A stretch of 7,386 nucleotides of DNA from Chloroflexota bacterium. GTDB lineage: Bacteria > Chloroflexota > FW602-bin22 > JAMCYS01. Position 1 is the stretch's first letter; each line of letters begins with the position of its first letter. Shown one piece after another: positions 1 through 6,315 of the stretch. A program made the position numbers and the translations under genes. A model generated the notes under the pieces. The model searched no databases and was not told the origin of the DNA. It was given only the letters and a program-made list of their open reading frames with translations. The stretch spans positions 1 to 7,386 of the forward strand of contig JAJZQK010000152.1 of NCBI GenBank assembly GCA_021847625.1, written 5' to 3'.

Positions 1-3
1 TTA

Positions 4-10
4 CTCCTCC
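4..10 (-). promoter_or_regulatory. Candidate ribosome binding site for a gene beyond the left edge
   Basis: Read on the minus strand, the last bases of the window are GGAGGAGTAA, which contains a near-consensus Shine-Dalgarno sequence. A start codon at normal spacing would fall just outside the window. This suggests that another minus-strand gene follows the two oxidoreductase genes, possibly in the same transcription unit. It is inference only, since no coding sequence of that gene is visible. Confidence 0.3.
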
Positions 11-40
11 GAAAAGGGGGCAAACGATATGCCAGTCAAT

Positions 41-97
41 CGTAGGGGCGAATTGCCTCTAGCCGACCCGGGGCCGGCACGGAGTCCGGCCCCTACG
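41..97. repeat. GTAGGGGC-type nested inverted repeat
   Basis: CGTAGGGGC at 41-49 is the exact reverse complement of GCCCCTACG at 89-97. Nested inside is a second perfect hairpin, GGGGCCGG (70-77) against CCGGCCCC (86-93), with an 8-nt loop. The element lies about 100 bp downstream of the stop codon of the minus-strand oxidoreductase gene. The inner hairpin could act as a transcription terminator, although no T-tract follows on either strand. The outer arms look like the termini of a dispersed palindromic repeat of the REP or MITE type seen in high-GC environmental bacteria. That assignment rests on general resemblance. An open frame across 1-201 on the minus strand runs through it and looks non-coding. 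Confidence 0.55.
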
Positions 98-197
98 GAT
101 ATGGACCTGGCCGGCGCGACGCCAATTCCGTCCAAGGCCGGCGGCCGTAGGCTATGAGGAACTCCCACCATTTGCCTGCTGTCCGCCTCCACGGCCA

Positions 198-1646
198 TCA
201 CGTGGCGGTCTGGCCGGGACGCGGCACCGGTATCGGTTGAGCGATGGGCTCGAAGAGCGGGATGCCCCTAGCCGCCAGTTTCTGCTGCACCCGCGCCAAG
301 TTCACGTTGCGAGCGCTCACGCCGTCGGCCGCCGCTACTGCTGCCGCCAGGCCGCCCGCCTCTCCGGTCTCCATGCAGCAGGGCATAACCCGCGTCCACT
401 TGTCCGCCTCGTGGGTCTGCGAGATGGCCCGGCCGGCTACGAGCAGACCTTCTATGTGGGAGGGCAGAAGGGAACGGTAGGGGATGAAGTAGCTGTACTC
501 CTTGCGGATGTGCTTGCGCCCGTGCGTATCCTGCGCCGAGCCTTCGCCGGCATCCGGGCTGTGCAGCTCGACGCCGGGGACGACGATGTGGCTGTACATC
601 TGCACCACCCGGTCCTCGAATACCCGGTTGGCAACGATGTCGGCCTCGTCGAAGACGTAGTCGCCGCGGATGCGCCGCGTCTCCCGCACGCCGACGTTGG
701 GAGCGGCATCCAGGACGTAGGCATCCTGGCAGCCGGGCACGTACTTGTTGATGAATCTGACGAGCGTGTTCATCTGCTTGCGGGCGGTGACGGTCGCCTT
801 CGTCAGGTCCCAGGCGTTCGTGCCGTCGACGCCGTAGACGCGGGTACTGTTGACGAAGCAGATGCCCTTCTTGAGGTCCACGCCCTCGAAGCGCAGGTAG
901 TGGCAATCCCTGTCCAGCTCGCCGCGCTGACGGCCCTGCTCCACTAGGTCGAAGAAGCCGGAGATTCTGATGACCCCCTCCTCCTCGTCCGTGACCTGGA
1001 AATTCGGGTCGGGGGTGAATTGGTCGGGGTGGGACCGGGCGTACTCGATTAGCGTGTGGAAGTCGATTCGACCCATATGGAAGATGAGGGTTATCGGCCG
1101 CATTCGGCCATCGTCCTCGCGCCCCTTGACGGTGGGCACGCCGGCCTGATAAGCGAGGTCCGCGTCGCCGGTGCAGTCGATCGTGGTCTTGGCAAGCAGC
1201 GCCTGGCGGCCGGATTTGTTCTCGACGACGACCCCTCGCATTACCCCGTCGGTTACGATGGGCGCCACGGCCCAGGAGTACAGCAGCAAATTGACGCCAG
1301 CCTCGCTTACCAGGTCGAGGGCGACCTCTTTGAATGTCTCGGCGTCGAAGTTGATGACCCGGCCGGCGACGCCACCCTTTCGACGGAGGAGCTCCTCGAC
1401 GATCTCCCGAGAGATGCCGCTGAGGCGTTCTCGATGGTTCAGAAAGATCGTCATCAGGGAAGCGGTCGCGACCCCGCCCAGAAACCCCATGCGCTCTACC
1501 TGGATCGTCCGGGCCCCTTCGCGAGCGGCAGCAATCGCCGCGCCCAGACCGGACGGCCCGCCGCCGACGACCAACACATCGGCCTCTGCTCCTATCGGTA
1601 ACTCGCGCCCTGGCTCGAGAATCGAGGTAACCTGTTCAGCACTCAT
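198..1646 (-). CDS. FAD-dependent oxidoreductase (FAD_oxidored family), paralogue 1
   Basis: This is a 482-aa flavoprotein that probably oxidises or reduces a small organic substrate in the cytoplasm; the substrate is unknown. A Rossmann-type FAD site, VVGGGPSGLGAA, lies at residues 26-37 and ends its second strand in V50-E51-R52. It is followed by FLGG (55-58), DCTGDADLA (157-165), GVRETRRIRGDY (319-330) and a C-terminal FAD motif, PYRSLLP..IEGLLVAGRAIS (389-409). There is no signal peptide or membrane segment. The frame is open 65 codons further upstream, to 1841, but that extension crosses several hairpins and does not look like protein. The ATG at 1646 is preferred because it sits about 20 residues before the FAD fold and has AAAGGGGG at 1658-1665 on the minus strand, a weak Shine-Dalgarno match with a long 11-nt spacer. 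It lies 231 bp downstream of a paralogue on the same strand and is probably co-expressed with it. Confidence 0.9.
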   Translation of the reverse strand: MSAEQVTSILEPGRELPIGAEADVLVVGGGPSGLGAAIAAAREGARTIQVERMGFLGGVATASLMTIFLNHRERLSGISREIVEELLRRKGGVAGRVINFDAETFKEVALDLVSEAGVNLLLYSWAVAPIVTDGVMRGVVVENKSGRQALLAKTTIDCTGDADLAYQAGVPTVKGREDDGRMRPITLIFHMGRIDFHTLIEYARSHPDQFTPDPNFQVTDEEEGVIRISGFFDLVEQGRQRGELDRDCHYLRFEGVDLKKGICFVNSTRVYGVDGTNAWDLTKATVTARKQMNTLVRFINKYVPGCQDAYVLDAAPNVGVRETRRIRGDYVFDEADIVANRVFEDRVVQMYSHIVVPGVELHSPDAGEGSAQDTHGRKHIRKEYSYFIPYRSLLPSHIEGLLVAGRAISQTHEADKWTRVMPCCMETGEAGGLAAAVAAADGVSARNVNLARVQQKLAARGIPLFEPIAQPIPVPRPGQTAT

Positions 1647-1674
1647 CGGTGTGTCAACCCCCTTTCGGCCAATT

Positions 1675-1695
1675 GCGCCAACCACAAGTTGGCGC
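1675..1695. repeat. Hairpin, 8-bp stem, just upstream of oxidoreductase 1
   Basis: GCGCCAAC (1675-1682) and GTTGGCGC (1688-1695) are perfect reverse complements around a CACAA loop. The hairpin lies about 10 nt upstream of the AAAGGGGG ribosome-site candidate of the minus-strand gene starting at 1646. It would form in the 5' leader or intercistronic RNA, where it could affect translation initiation or RNA stability. The function is inferred from position only. Confidence 0.55.
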
Positions 1696-1722
1696 GCTTG
1701 CCTCGACGCTCGCTCATGGTCC

Positions 1723-1752
1723 GGCAGGAAACGCTTGTCTGCGTTTCCTGCT
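1723..1752. repeat. Hairpin, 11-bp perfect stem
   Basis: GCAGGAAACGC (1724-1734) pairs perfectly with GCGTTTCCTGC (1741-1751) around a 6-nt loop, TTGTCT. A G-T wobble (1723/1752) and a C-G pair (1722/1753) can extend it. It is the middle and longest hairpin of the series in the 1647-1877 gap. No T-tract follows, so it is not a classical intrinsic terminator. An RNA-processing or stabilising element, or a regulator-binding palindrome, is possible. Confidence 0.6.
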
Positions 1753-1789
1753 GAGTATCGCCGTCGAGGTATCACCAAGGACGGTGCCT

Positions 1790-1812
1790 GCCCGGATGCA
1801 CGGCATCCGGGC
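1790..1812. repeat. Hairpin, 10-bp perfect stem with 3-nt loop
   Basis: GCCCGGATGC (1790-1799) and GCATCCGGGC (1803-1812) are exact reverse complements separated by ACG. This tight, GC-rich hairpin lies about 65 bp beyond the stop codon of the minus-strand gene at 1878. It could serve as a Rho-independent-like or 3'-end-protecting structure, although no run of T follows on the minus strand. Confidence 0.6.
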
Positions 1813-1861
1813 CTCATCGCATCGGATAGGCGGCGTGTCAACTATGATTTTGTGAAGGTGT

Positions 1862-1876
1862 CCGGCCACAAGCCGG
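1862..1876 (-). terminator. Small stem-loop immediately after the stop of oxidoreductase 2
   Basis: CCGGC (1862-1866) and GCCGG (1872-1876) pair around a CACAA loop and abut the TAA stop codon (1878-1880 on the minus strand). A T-G pair could extend the stem. The stem is short and no U-tract follows, so terminator function is doubtful. The loop sequence is the same as that of the hairpin at 1675-1695. Confidence 0.25.
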
Positions 1877-1877
1877 G

Positions 1878-3221
1878 TTAGGAGTTTCCGAGGGCGATAG
1901 CCCGCTTGGCGAGCACGGCCTGCACCTCTTCTACGTTCAGACGTCTCGGCGTGGTGTTGGCTTTGGCCGCCAGCGCCGCCGCTGTCCCCGCCGCCTCGCC
2001 GGTTATCGCACAAGCGGGCACGTTGCGCGTCGAGCCTAGGGCTATCTCGTCGACCGAGATACAGCGTCCGGCGACCAGAAGCCCTTCCACGCCCTTGGGA
2101 AGCAGGGCGCGATAGGGCAAGCCGTACCCTTTGCCCACGGTGGTCATAATCAATCCCTCGCCGCCCGGTTCGTGGATGTCCAGCGCGCACCGGGAGAGGC
2201 CGACCGCATCCCTGAAGCGGCTCTGAGACTTCACTTCGTCGTAGGTTAGAGTGTAGTCGCCTGCAATACGCCTGGTTTCCCGCACGCCGATCAAGGGCCC
2301 GATATCCAGCAGGGCGGCTTCTTCGCAGCCTGGAACGTACTTGCGGAAGAAGTCGAAGGCGTTGTAGGCCTGCCTGCGCAGTTCGACTTCCCCCTCGCTC
2401 AGGGTTCGTTCGTCCAGAGCGTTGCCCTGGAACCGCGTGGCGTTGATGTTCAGCTCGCCGGGGAGCATGCCTGTCTTGATCGTGATGTTGTTCTTCGGAA
2501 TCCGCCAGTCGCCCGCTTCCTTGGCCTGTTTGATGAGGCCGAGGAACCCGGTGGCAAAGAAGGTGAACACGTAGTCCGCGTTCGTCTTGCCGCTGTTTTC
2601 CGGGAAGACCACGTCGGGGAAGTCCTGCGGGTGCTCGCGCACGTAGGCCGCGAGCCTCGGCATGTCGACGTTGATCAAGCGAAGGTAGGTGGTAATCGGC
2701 TGGGTCTTGCCGTCCTTGGGCCGTCCTAACGAGAAGGGAGCCCCGGCTAGGGCCGCGACGTCGCCGTCGCCGGTGGCGTCGACGGTCGCCTTAGAAAGAA
2801 TCAGCCGTCGTCCTGATTTGACGACGGCCTCCACACCGCGTACTCGCTCATCTGCCACGACGTCGGTGACTTGCGCGTGCAGCAGCAACTCCACCCCCGC
2901 CTCGCTAAGCGTGTCCAGCATCACTCGCTGGAGCACCTCGGGGTCGAAGATGCCGCTGTACGGCCCCCAGGGCGCCTCGCGGATGGTCGTATCCGCCCCG
3001 CCCAGCGCCGCCGCCCGCTCCAGCATCTCGCGGAAGACGCCGCTGTCGACGGGTCCGGTAGGCTTGGTCATCCGGCCCGCCGTGACCAGCCCGCCCACGA
3101 AGCCGGTCCGCTCGACCAGCAGCGTGCGTGCCCCCTCCCTCCGAGCGGAGACGGCCGCGACGACTCCGCTAATGCCAGCCCCGGCCACGATGACATCGTA
3201 CTCTCCGTAGAGTCGTAACAT
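1878..3221 (-). CDS. FAD-dependent oxidoreductase (FAD_oxidored family), paralogue 2
   Basis: This is a 447-aa cytoplasmic flavoprotein of the same family as the downstream gene at 198-1646. The FAD-binding motif VAGAGISGVVAA (12-23) is very close to the N-terminus and is followed by E37-R38 and FVGG (41-44). Further shared blocks are DATGDGDVAA (148-157), GVRETRRIAGDY (312-323), LPYRALLP..VEGLLVAGRCIS (368-389) and TGEAAGTAAA (407-416). The two proteins therefore arose by duplication, but they diverge between the blocks, so their substrates may differ. The reading frame is open back to 3479. The ATG at 3221 is chosen because AGGAG (3230-3234, minus strand) lies 8 nt upstream, the FAD fold starts within ten residues, and a strong promoter lies within the longer version. 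It is probably the first gene of the leftward unit. The substrate is unknown. Confidence 0.92.
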   Translation of the reverse strand: MLRLYGEYDVIVAGAGISGVVAAVSARREGARTLLVERTGFVGGLVTAGRMTKPTGPVDSGVFREMLERAAALGGADTTIREAPWGPYSGIFDPEVLQRVMLDTLSEAGVELLLHAQVTDVVADERVRGVEAVVKSGRRLILSKATVDATGDGDVAALAGAPFSLGRPKDGKTQPITTYLRLINVDMPRLAAYVREHPQDFPDVVFPENSGKTNADYVFTFFATGFLGLIKQAKEAGDWRIPKNNITIKTGMLPGELNINATRFQGNALDERTLSEGEVELRRQAYNAFDFFRKYVPGCEEAALLDIGPLIGVRETRRIAGDYTLTYDEVKSQSRFRDAVGLSRCALDIHEPGGEGLIMTTVGKGYGLPYRALLPKGVEGLLVAGRCISVDEIALGSTRNVPACAITGEAAGTAAALAAKANTTPRRLNVEEVQAVLAKRAIALGNS

Positions 3222-3260
3222 CTTGCCTTCTCCTAGAGCAGATTCACTCCAGTGCCGACC

Positions 3261-3296
3261 TATAGCTAATATATTTGAGACGAGTGCGTCTGTCAA
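3261..3296 (-). promoter_or_regulatory. Sigma-70-like promoter for the leftward oxidoreductase genes
   Basis: On the minus strand, TTGACA (3291-3296) and TATATT (3268-3273) are separated by exactly 17 bp. That is a perfect -35 box and a 5/6 -10 box. The predicted transcript starts near 3261, about 40 nt before the ATG at 3221, leaving room for the AGGAG ribosome site. The A+T-rich patch around the -10 box stands out in a GC-rich sequence. Confidence 0.65.
3278..3291. promoter_or_regulatory. Candidate operator inside the leftward promoter
   Basis: AGACG (3278-3282) and CGTCT (3287-3291) form an inverted repeat with a 4-bp spacer. They lie between the -35 and -10 boxes of the minus-strand promoter, so a dimeric repressor bound here would block polymerase. 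Short repeats of this kind can occur by chance. Confidence 0.3.
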
Positions 3297-3305
3297 CCGG
3301 TCAAG

Positions 3306-3331
3306 CGTGCGCACGACCCGTCCTGGGACGG
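3306..3331. promoter_or_regulatory. Two adjacent palindromes between the divergent promoters
   Basis: CGTGCGCACG (3306-3315) is a perfect 10-bp palindrome. CCGTCC-TG-GGACGG (3318-3331) is an inverted repeat with perfect 6-bp arms. Both lie directly upstream of the leftward promoter's -35 box and about 75-100 bp upstream of the rightward one, a suitable place for a shared activator or repressor. No regulator gene is present in the window to assign them to. GC-rich sequence makes such palindromes more frequent by chance. Confidence 0.35.
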
Positions 3332-3404
3332 ACTGCCTGGTGGTCCGAGGGAGAGGACGCAGGCAACGCGGGTCCGTGTGGCTCGGCCGCACATATGCTT
3401 GCCG

Positions 3405-3433
3405 TTGACACGTCGCCGAGGCTGCGATAGCAT
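3405..3433 (+). promoter_or_regulatory. Sigma-70-like promoter for the rightward flavoprotein/aldolase genes
   Basis: TTGACA (3405-3410) is followed after 17 bp by TAGCAT (3428-3433), a perfect -35 box with a 4/6 -10 box. An overlapping CATAAT (3431-3436) is a better -10 match but at 20-bp spacing. Transcription would start near 3440, giving a leader of roughly 80 nt before the ATG at 3524. With the leftward promoter it makes a back-to-back divergent promoter region of 302 bp. Confidence 0.5.
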
Positions 3434-3523
3434 AATCATGGCTAGGCTGCACGGCAACTGGCGTCCACCGTGAGACCATTAGTGAAGCCCTGATCGGTTT
3501 ACATTCTCAGGAGGTATCTGGAG

Positions 3524-5239
3524 ATGTCGCAAACCCAGGCGCCACAAGTGGTGGAGACTGACGTACTGGTCATCGGCGGGGGCGGGGCCGCGGCTAGGGC
3601 CGCCCTGGCGGCGCAGGAGCACGGCGCGAGAACGACGCTGGTGGTGAAAGGTTGGTTCGGATGGACCGGCTTCCGGGGCGGCGGCGCTACCGGGTGTGGC
3701 AACGACCCGCGCTGGGGCTACTCGTGCGGGCTGGGTGTCCCCGGACACCCCGAGGAAGAGGAGGAGCTCAACGTGAAGCTGATCCTCCAGGCGGGGCTGG
3801 GCATGGCCGACCGGAACCTGGTGCGCTCGATGGTGGCGGAGCAGGGGGAGGCGCGGCGCGATCTGGAGAAGTGGGGCGCGGTGGTGGCCGGCAACTTCGC
3901 GGAGTCCGACCGGCGCCGCTGGGTGCAGGTGATGCCGGCCTTGGCCTGCGCGGCGCGGGCGAGCGACGTGCAAGTCCGCGACCACACGATGATCATTGAC
4001 CTCCTCGTGGAGGACGGGCAGTGCAAAGGGGGCGTCGGCCTGGACGAGTCGGGGGCGCCGGTCGTGTTTACGAGCAAGGCCACGATCCTTGCCACTGGTG
4101 GGGACGCGCGGCTGTTCGCCCTGAGCTGCCACCCGAGCTGCGTGACCGGCGACGGCTACGCGATGGGCTACCGGGCGGGCGCCGACCTAATCAACATGGA
4201 GTTCATGCAGGCGTTCCTGGCCACGGTCGTCCCAACGGTCAACGTTCTGCCCTGCACCTCCTACTGGCCGCAACGGCCACGAATCACCAATGCGCTGGGC
4301 CGGGAGTTTCTCTCCGACTATCTGCCTAGCGGCTGCTCCGTCGAGGAGTGCTTCGAAGAGCGAGCCTGGCACAACCCGTTCTCCACTCGTGACCGCTGTT
4401 CCCACTACCTGGACTTTGCCGTAGTCAAAGAGGTCCTCGCGGGACGAGGCGGGCCGCGTGGCGGGTGCTATCTCCAGGGGCTTGATCCTCGGAAGATGTG
4501 GCACGAGCACCGGGAGTGGCTCATCTTCCGAGGCATAGATGCCTCTCAGCCAATGGAGATCAGCTCGGTCCATCAATGCTCGGATGGGGGCCTGTACGTA
4601 AAGGAGAACGCGGAGAGCACGGTGTCGTGCCTGTACGCCGTGGGAGAGGTCTCTGCCGGCATGCACGGCGCCGACCGGCTGGGGGGCCACATGATGGTCA
4701 ACTCGCAGGTCTTCGGCCGGCGGGCGGGGAAGGACGCCGCGACGAGGGCCAAAGAACAGAGCGCACCTAGGGTGTCTCAATCGACGGCAGAACCGGCTCT
4801 CGAGCGCATCGAGGCACTGCGGGTCGCGCAAGGCGACCGCAAGCCTGGCGAGGTGCTCAAGGCCCTGCAACAGGCCAACTGGGAAGGCATGCTGGTGGTG
4901 CGAAACGAGGATGGCCTGAATCGCACGCTCCAGAAGATCGAGGAGATCAAGGCCGAGTCGATGCCGCGCCTGTCCGTGGGGAGCCCGGCGGATTTGACGA
5001 CGGCGTTGGAACTGCAGAATCTGCTCCTGGTGGGCGAGATGGTAGGCAAGGCCGCCCTGATGCGGCGTGAGAGCCGGGGCGGGCACTTCCGGGAGGACTT
5101 CCCCGCTCGCGACGACGCCAACTGGTTGCGCGTCATTCGCTTCCGCAACCGCAGCGGCGATATGCAGATGGACACGTTTGTGATCGACCCCGAATGGGAG
5201 GGTTTGCCCGGCGACATGGGCAAGTGGGTCTGGGGATAG
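3524..5239 (+). CDS. FAD-binding fumarate reductase/aspartate oxidase-type flavoprotein
   Basis: This 571-aa protein has the SdhA/FrdA/NadB fold: dinucleotide motif DVLVIGGGGAAARAAL (13-28), GDGYAMGYRAGADLINMEF (209-227), GLYVKE (356-361), LYAVGEVSAGMHGADRLGG (370-388) followed by VFGRRAG (396-402), and the helical C-terminal domain with ESRGGHFREDFP (516-527). Against E. coli FrdA, the catalytic arginine of the PRD motif is kept (TRD, R289), as are the arginine in ADRLGG (R385) and an active-site histidine (H350). The HPT motif and the TEG..GEGG segment that hold fumarate are absent. The histidine for covalent FAD is also missing, so FAD is probably non-covalent. A succinate/fumarate role is therefore unlikely, and the true substrate is unknown. 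No iron-sulfur or membrane subunit follows. AGGAGG (3509-3514), 9 nt upstream, fixes the start. It is the first gene of the rightward unit. Confidence 0.9.
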   Translation: MSQTQAPQVVETDVLVIGGGGAAARAALAAQEHGARTTLVVKGWFGWTGFRGGGATGCGNDPRWGYSCGLGVPGHPEEEEELNVKLILQAGLGMADRNLVRSMVAEQGEARRDLEKWGAVVAGNFAESDRRRWVQVMPALACAARASDVQVRDHTMIIDLLVEDGQCKGGVGLDESGAPVVFTSKATILATGGDARLFALSCHPSCVTGDGYAMGYRAGADLINMEFMQAFLATVVPTVNVLPCTSYWPQRPRITNALGREFLSDYLPSGCSVEECFEERAWHNPFSTRDRCSHYLDFAVVKEVLAGRGGPRGGCYLQGLDPRKMWHEHREWLIFRGIDASQPMEISSVHQCSDGGLYVKENAESTVSCLYAVGEVSAGMHGADRLGGHMMVNSQVFGRRAGKDAATRAKEQSAPRVSQSTAEPALERIEALRVAQGDRKPGEVLKALQQANWEGMLVVRNEDGLNRTLQKIEEIKAESMPRLSVGSPADLTTALELQNLLLVGEMVGKAALMRRESRGGHFREDFPARDDANWLRVIRFRNRSGDMQMDTFVIDPEWEGLPGDMGKWVWG

Positions 5240-5312
5240 GGGCGCCTTTCATCGTCGTGGCTTCAGGTTATCCATCGCCGAATGGCGGCAAGAGGTACGA
5301 AAGGAGCAGCAG

Positions 5313-6284
5313 ATGGGATCGTCTACCACCCGAAGTTCCGAAGAGAGACGGAAGTGGAGTGGGGTGTTTCCGGCCATACCGACCCTGTTTCGGGAGAACG
5401 GAGATCTCGACACCGACAGCCTTGCCTCGTACGTCGACTGGTTGCTCTCTCGCGAGAGCGTAAGAGGAATCGTGTGCCATGCCCACGCCGGCGAGGTAAC
5501 GAACCTCACGGTTGACGAGATGGAGGTGGTGACTGAGACGGTGGTGAAGGCGACGACTGGTCGCGTTCCGGTCGTCGCTACGGTGCAGGCGGAGGGTGTG
5601 CACCCGGCCGTGGCGATTGCCAAGCGGCTTGAAGCCCTGGGGGCGGACGCTCTGCTGGTGATGCCGCCGCATCATTGGCTGCGGTTCGGCAAGACGCTCG
5701 ACGAGACGATGGCCTACATCGGCGGCCTAGCCGCCCGCACCGACCTCCCGCTGATCATCCACGAGTATCCCCTGAGTACCAAGGCAGGCTACTCGTTGCC
5801 GGAGGTGCTGGCTTTTGCCCGCATACCCACGGTAGTGGCGCTGAAGTCCGGTACTCGCGACATCGCCGCCTACACTGCCAGAATCCCGGTGTTTCGCCGG
5901 GAGGTGCCATGGTTCTCGATTCTCAACTGTCACGACGAGGCCATGCTGCCGACCCTGATCCAAGGGGTCGACGGGGTGCTGGTTGCGCTCGGCTCGCTCA
6001 TCCCCGACGAGCTCGCGGAGATGCAAGCGGCGGTGGACAGGGGGGACTTGAATGCCGCCAGGGCGGTGGAACGACGGGTCGCGCCGATGGTCGAGGTGAT
6101 GTACGGGGCAAGCCAGCCTACCGGCAGGTCGCATGCCCTGCTGAAGGCAGCTTTGCACGTCCTGGGGCTCGTGCCCAACACGGTCGTGCGCCCGCCGGTG
6201 CTGCCGGTGACGCCGGGGGAACTAGCCCGCGTGGCCCAGGCCCTGGAGGCTTCAGGCCTGCGCCCGACGGCGGCGATTGCGTAG
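5313..6284 (+). CDS. DapA-superfamily aldolase/lyase (dihydrodipicolinate synthase-like)
   Basis: This is a 323-aa (beta/alpha)8-barrel protein of the class I aldolase DapA/NanA superfamily. GVFPAIPTLFRENGDLD (17-33) is the usual N-terminal signature. K178 in VVALKSGT is the Schiff-base lysine, and Y152 in HEYPLS is the general base. Other family positions differ: the GTTGE motif is replaced by AHAGE (57-61), the tyrosine pair by PPHH (118-121), and the substrate-binding arginine of DHDPS by K157. It is thus very unlikely to make dihydrodipicolinate. It more likely cleaves, condenses or dehydrates another 2-oxo acid. The start is supported by AAGGAG (5301-5306) 6 nt upstream. It follows the flavoprotein gene after 73 bp with no evident terminator, so the two are probably co-transcribed. 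The N-terminus has about 15 extra polar residues before the barrel. Confidence 0.9.
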   Translation: MGSSTTRSSEERRKWSGVFPAIPTLFRENGDLDTDSLASYVDWLLSRESVRGIVCHAHAGEVTNLTVDEMEVVTETVVKATTGRVPVVATVQAEGVHPAVAIAKRLEALGADALLVMPPHHWLRFGKTLDETMAYIGGLAARTDLPLIIHEYPLSTKAGYSLPEVLAFARIPTVVALKSGTRDIAAYTARIPVFRREVPWFSILNCHDEAMLPTLIQGVDGVLVALGSLIPDELAEMQAAVDRGDLNAARAVERRVAPMVEVMYGASQPTGRSHALLKAALHVLGLVPNTVVRPPVLPVTPGELARVAQALEASGLRPTAAIA

Positions 6285-6315
6285 GCTGTAACGTCGTCGA
6301 GACTTGATCAACTGC

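Noticed and set aside
1..201. 66-codon minus-strand open frame whose ATG overlaps the stop of the oxidoreductase gene (TGATG)
   Set aside because: The overlap looks like translational coupling, but the frame runs through the nested inverted repeat at 41-97, its residues (many Gly, Ala, Arg, Pro) look like a translated GC-rich repeat, and there is no recognisable domain.
237..947. Long plus-strand open frame (236 codons) opposite oxidoreductase 1
   Set aside because: It is antisense to a clear flavoprotein gene. Its residues (rich in Val, Asp, Ala, Leu) are those expected from a GC-rich antisense frame, and no domain is visible.
1647..1841. 65-residue N-terminal extension of oxidoreductase 1
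   Set aside because: The extension crosses two long hairpins, has low-complexity basic composition, and would place the FAD fold unusually far from the N-terminus. The ATG at 1646 fits the family.
3222..3479. 86-residue N-terminal extension of oxidoreductase 2
   Set aside because: It overlaps a good promoter with an A+T-rich -10 box and has no family similarity that I can see. The ATG at 3221 has a proper AGGAG site.
4187..5086. 299-codon minus-strand open frame opposite the FrdA-like gene
   Set aside because: This is a shadow frame rich in His, Arg, Leu and Pro, lies entirely within a well-supported gene on the other strand, and has no recognisable motif.
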